Shown here: piece by piece, positions 13,653-14,690 of the stretch
Layout: each line of letters opens with the position of its first letter
Position numbering within the stretch: position 1 is the stretch's first letter
Source: Streptosporangiaceae bacterium
Lineage (GTDB): Bacteria > Actinomycetota > Actinomycetes > Streptosporangiales > Streptosporangiaceae
Direction: 5' to 3'
Assembly (NCBI GenBank): GCA_030045295.1
Contig: JASIGD010000232.1
Coordinates: 1 to 14,690 of the forward strand
Length of the DNA stretch: 14,690 nucleotides
Translations under genes and position numbers: made by a program
The notes under the pieces: model-generated
Seen by the model: only the letters and a program-made list of their open reading frames with translations
What the model was told of the DNA's origin: nothing
Databases searched by the model: none

Positions 13653-14690
13653 CTAGGTGCTGGGTCCGCCTTGCATCGCGGCCAGGCGCTGCTCGAGGCG
13701 GGTGATGTCCGATCCGGCTGCCTCCAGGCGGCGGCGGGTCTTCGCGACCACCTCGGCGGGCGCCTTCGCGGTGAACTCGGCGTTGTCCAGCTTCCGGGCG
13801 GCCTGCTCGGCCTCGCTCCTGGCCGCGGCGAGGTCCTTTTCCAGCCGACGGCGCTCGGCGGCGACGTCGATCGCGCCGGCCACGTCGAGTTCGACGGCGA
13901 TACCCTCGGCCGCCAGCGACGCCGACGCGGCGAAACCGTCTGCAGGAGGGTCGAGCCTGAGCAGTGACCGGATCGACTGTTCGTGCCGGGCCAGCGGCGA
14001 ACCCTCGACGCCCACCAGCCGGGCCGCGACGCGCTGGCCGGGCCGCAGCCCCTGATCGGAGCGGAACCGCCGGACCTCGGTGACCAGCCTCATCACCGAC
14101 GAGATCTCCGCCTCGGCGACCGGGTCCGGCTGGCGGAACGCCGGCCACGACGCCACCGTGACCGACTCCTCACCGGTCAGCGCGGTCCACAGCTCCTCGG
14201 TCACGAACGGCATGACCGGGTGCAGCAGGCGCAGCAGCCGGTCGAGCACGAAACCGAGTGCTTGCCTGGTCGTCCCGGCGACCTGCGGGTCACCCGAGGC
14301 CAGCGGCACCTTGGCCAGCTCCAGGTACCAGTCGCACACCTCATCCCAGGCGAAGTGGTACAGGATGTCGCAGATCTTGCCGAACTCGAACGCCTCGAAC
14401 AGCTCGTCCACGTCGGAGATCACGGCTGACAGCCGGGACAAGATCCAGCGGTCAGGCACGGAGAGCGTGTCCGCGCTCAGCGGGGCAGCGGGGACGTGAG
14501 CGCCATTGAGCAGGGCGAACCGGACGGCGTTCCATAGCTTGTTGCAGAAGTTTCGCGAGCCCGCCGCCCATTCCTCGCTGATCGCGACGTCGGCGCCCGG
14601 GTTGGCGCCGCGGGCGAGGGTGAACCTGGTCGCGTCGGCTCCGAACCTGTCCACCCAGTCCAGCGGGTCCACGGTGTTCCCGCGTGACTT
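13653..14690 (-). CDS. valS: Valyl-tRNA synthetase, C-terminal part (truncated by window edge)
   Basis: 345 C-terminal residues are visible; the reading frame is open through base 14690. The first visible residues KSRGNTVDPLDW are the end of the KMSKS signature and its usual continuation. DRFGADATRFTLARGANPGADVAI and the GSRNFCNKLWNAVRFAL segment identify a class Ia enzyme of the ValS type. The anticodon-binding alpha-helical domain follows (FEFGKICDILYHFAWDEVCDWYLELAK; LHPVMPFVTEELW). The final ~65 residues form the C-terminal coiled-coil arm (AAERRRLEKDLAAARSEAE; NAEFTAKAPAEVV). The enzyme charges tRNA-Val. The catalytic HIGH half lies outside the window. The stop TAG at 13655-13653 is 9 nt before folC, so the two are probably co-transcribed. 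Confidence 0.97.
   Translation of the reverse strand, partial: KSRGNTVDPLDWVDRFGADATRFTLARGANPGADVAISEEWAAGSRNFCNKLWNAVRFALLNGAHVPAAPLSADTLSVPDRWILSRLSAVISDVDELFEAFEFGKICDILYHFAWDEVCDWYLELAKVPLASGDPQVAGTTRQALGFVLDRLLRLLHPVMPFVTEELWTALTGEESVTVASWPAFRQPDPVAEAEISSVMRLVTEVRRFRSDQGLRPGQRVAARLVGVEGSPLARHEQSIRSLLRLDPPADGFAASASLAAEGIAVELDVAGAIDVAAERRRLEKDLAAARSEAEQAARKLDNAEFTAKAPAEVVAKTRRRLEAAGSDITRLEQRLAAMQGGPST

Noticed and set aside
12246..13967. 573-codon plus-strand open frame opposite folC and valS
   Set aside because: Shadow of two firmly identified genes, with low-complexity Arg/Asp/Gly composition and no recognisable domain.

Overview
This is a GC-rich actinobacterial chromosomal window in which every supported gene is read on the minus strand. 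It is a conserved housekeeping block of the kind found in MreB-containing, mostly filamentous Actinobacteria. From memory, Streptomyces has nearly the same order (valS-folC-DUF4233-ndk-mreB-mreC-mreD-PBP2-rodA, then the radical SAM pair and RNase E). The exact taxon cannot be read from the window. A lineage near Streptosporangiales/Streptomycetales is a guess from synteny. I see no rRNA, tRNA, CRISPR array, insertion sequence, phage gene or defence system.

Layout in transcription order, from high to low coordinates. (1) The end of valS (cut by the window edge), folC 9 nt later, a 23-codon mini-ORF joined by ATGA overlaps on both sides, and a four-helix DUF4233 membrane protein. (2) A 269-nt gap where related genomes carry ndk; no Ndk reading frame is visible here. 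(3) The rod/elongasome cluster mreB, mreC, mreD, mrdA (PBP2), rodA. From mreC onward the junctions are 1-nt gaps or 4-nt ATGA overlaps. A strong hairpin directly after the rodA stop closes this unit. (4) A new transcription unit with a very good leaderless-type promoter, encoding a B12-domain-like radical SAM protein and its DUF2344 partner. (5) The N-terminal half of RNase E/G (rne), which runs off the low-coordinate end.

How the genes work together: MreB filaments, the MreC/MreD membrane adaptor, the PBP2 transpeptidase and the RodA glycosyltransferase form the lateral or spore wall peptidoglycan machine. ValS, FolC and RNase E are core translation, folate and RNA-decay enzymes. The radical SAM/DUF2344 pair has no established function.

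No wholly new multigene system is evident. The unusual features lie inside ordinary genes. MreD is about three times normal length because of a 340-residue, extremely basic, LGRS-repeat tail. The DUF2344 gene carries an in-frame insert packed with inverted repeats, including a perfect 24-nt palindrome. The folC-DUF4233 junction holds a doubly coupled mini-ORF that may be a broken N-terminus. The mreC leader carries a tandem duplication of its ribosome-binding region. The radical SAM gene has a patch of seven consecutive A/T-ending codons.
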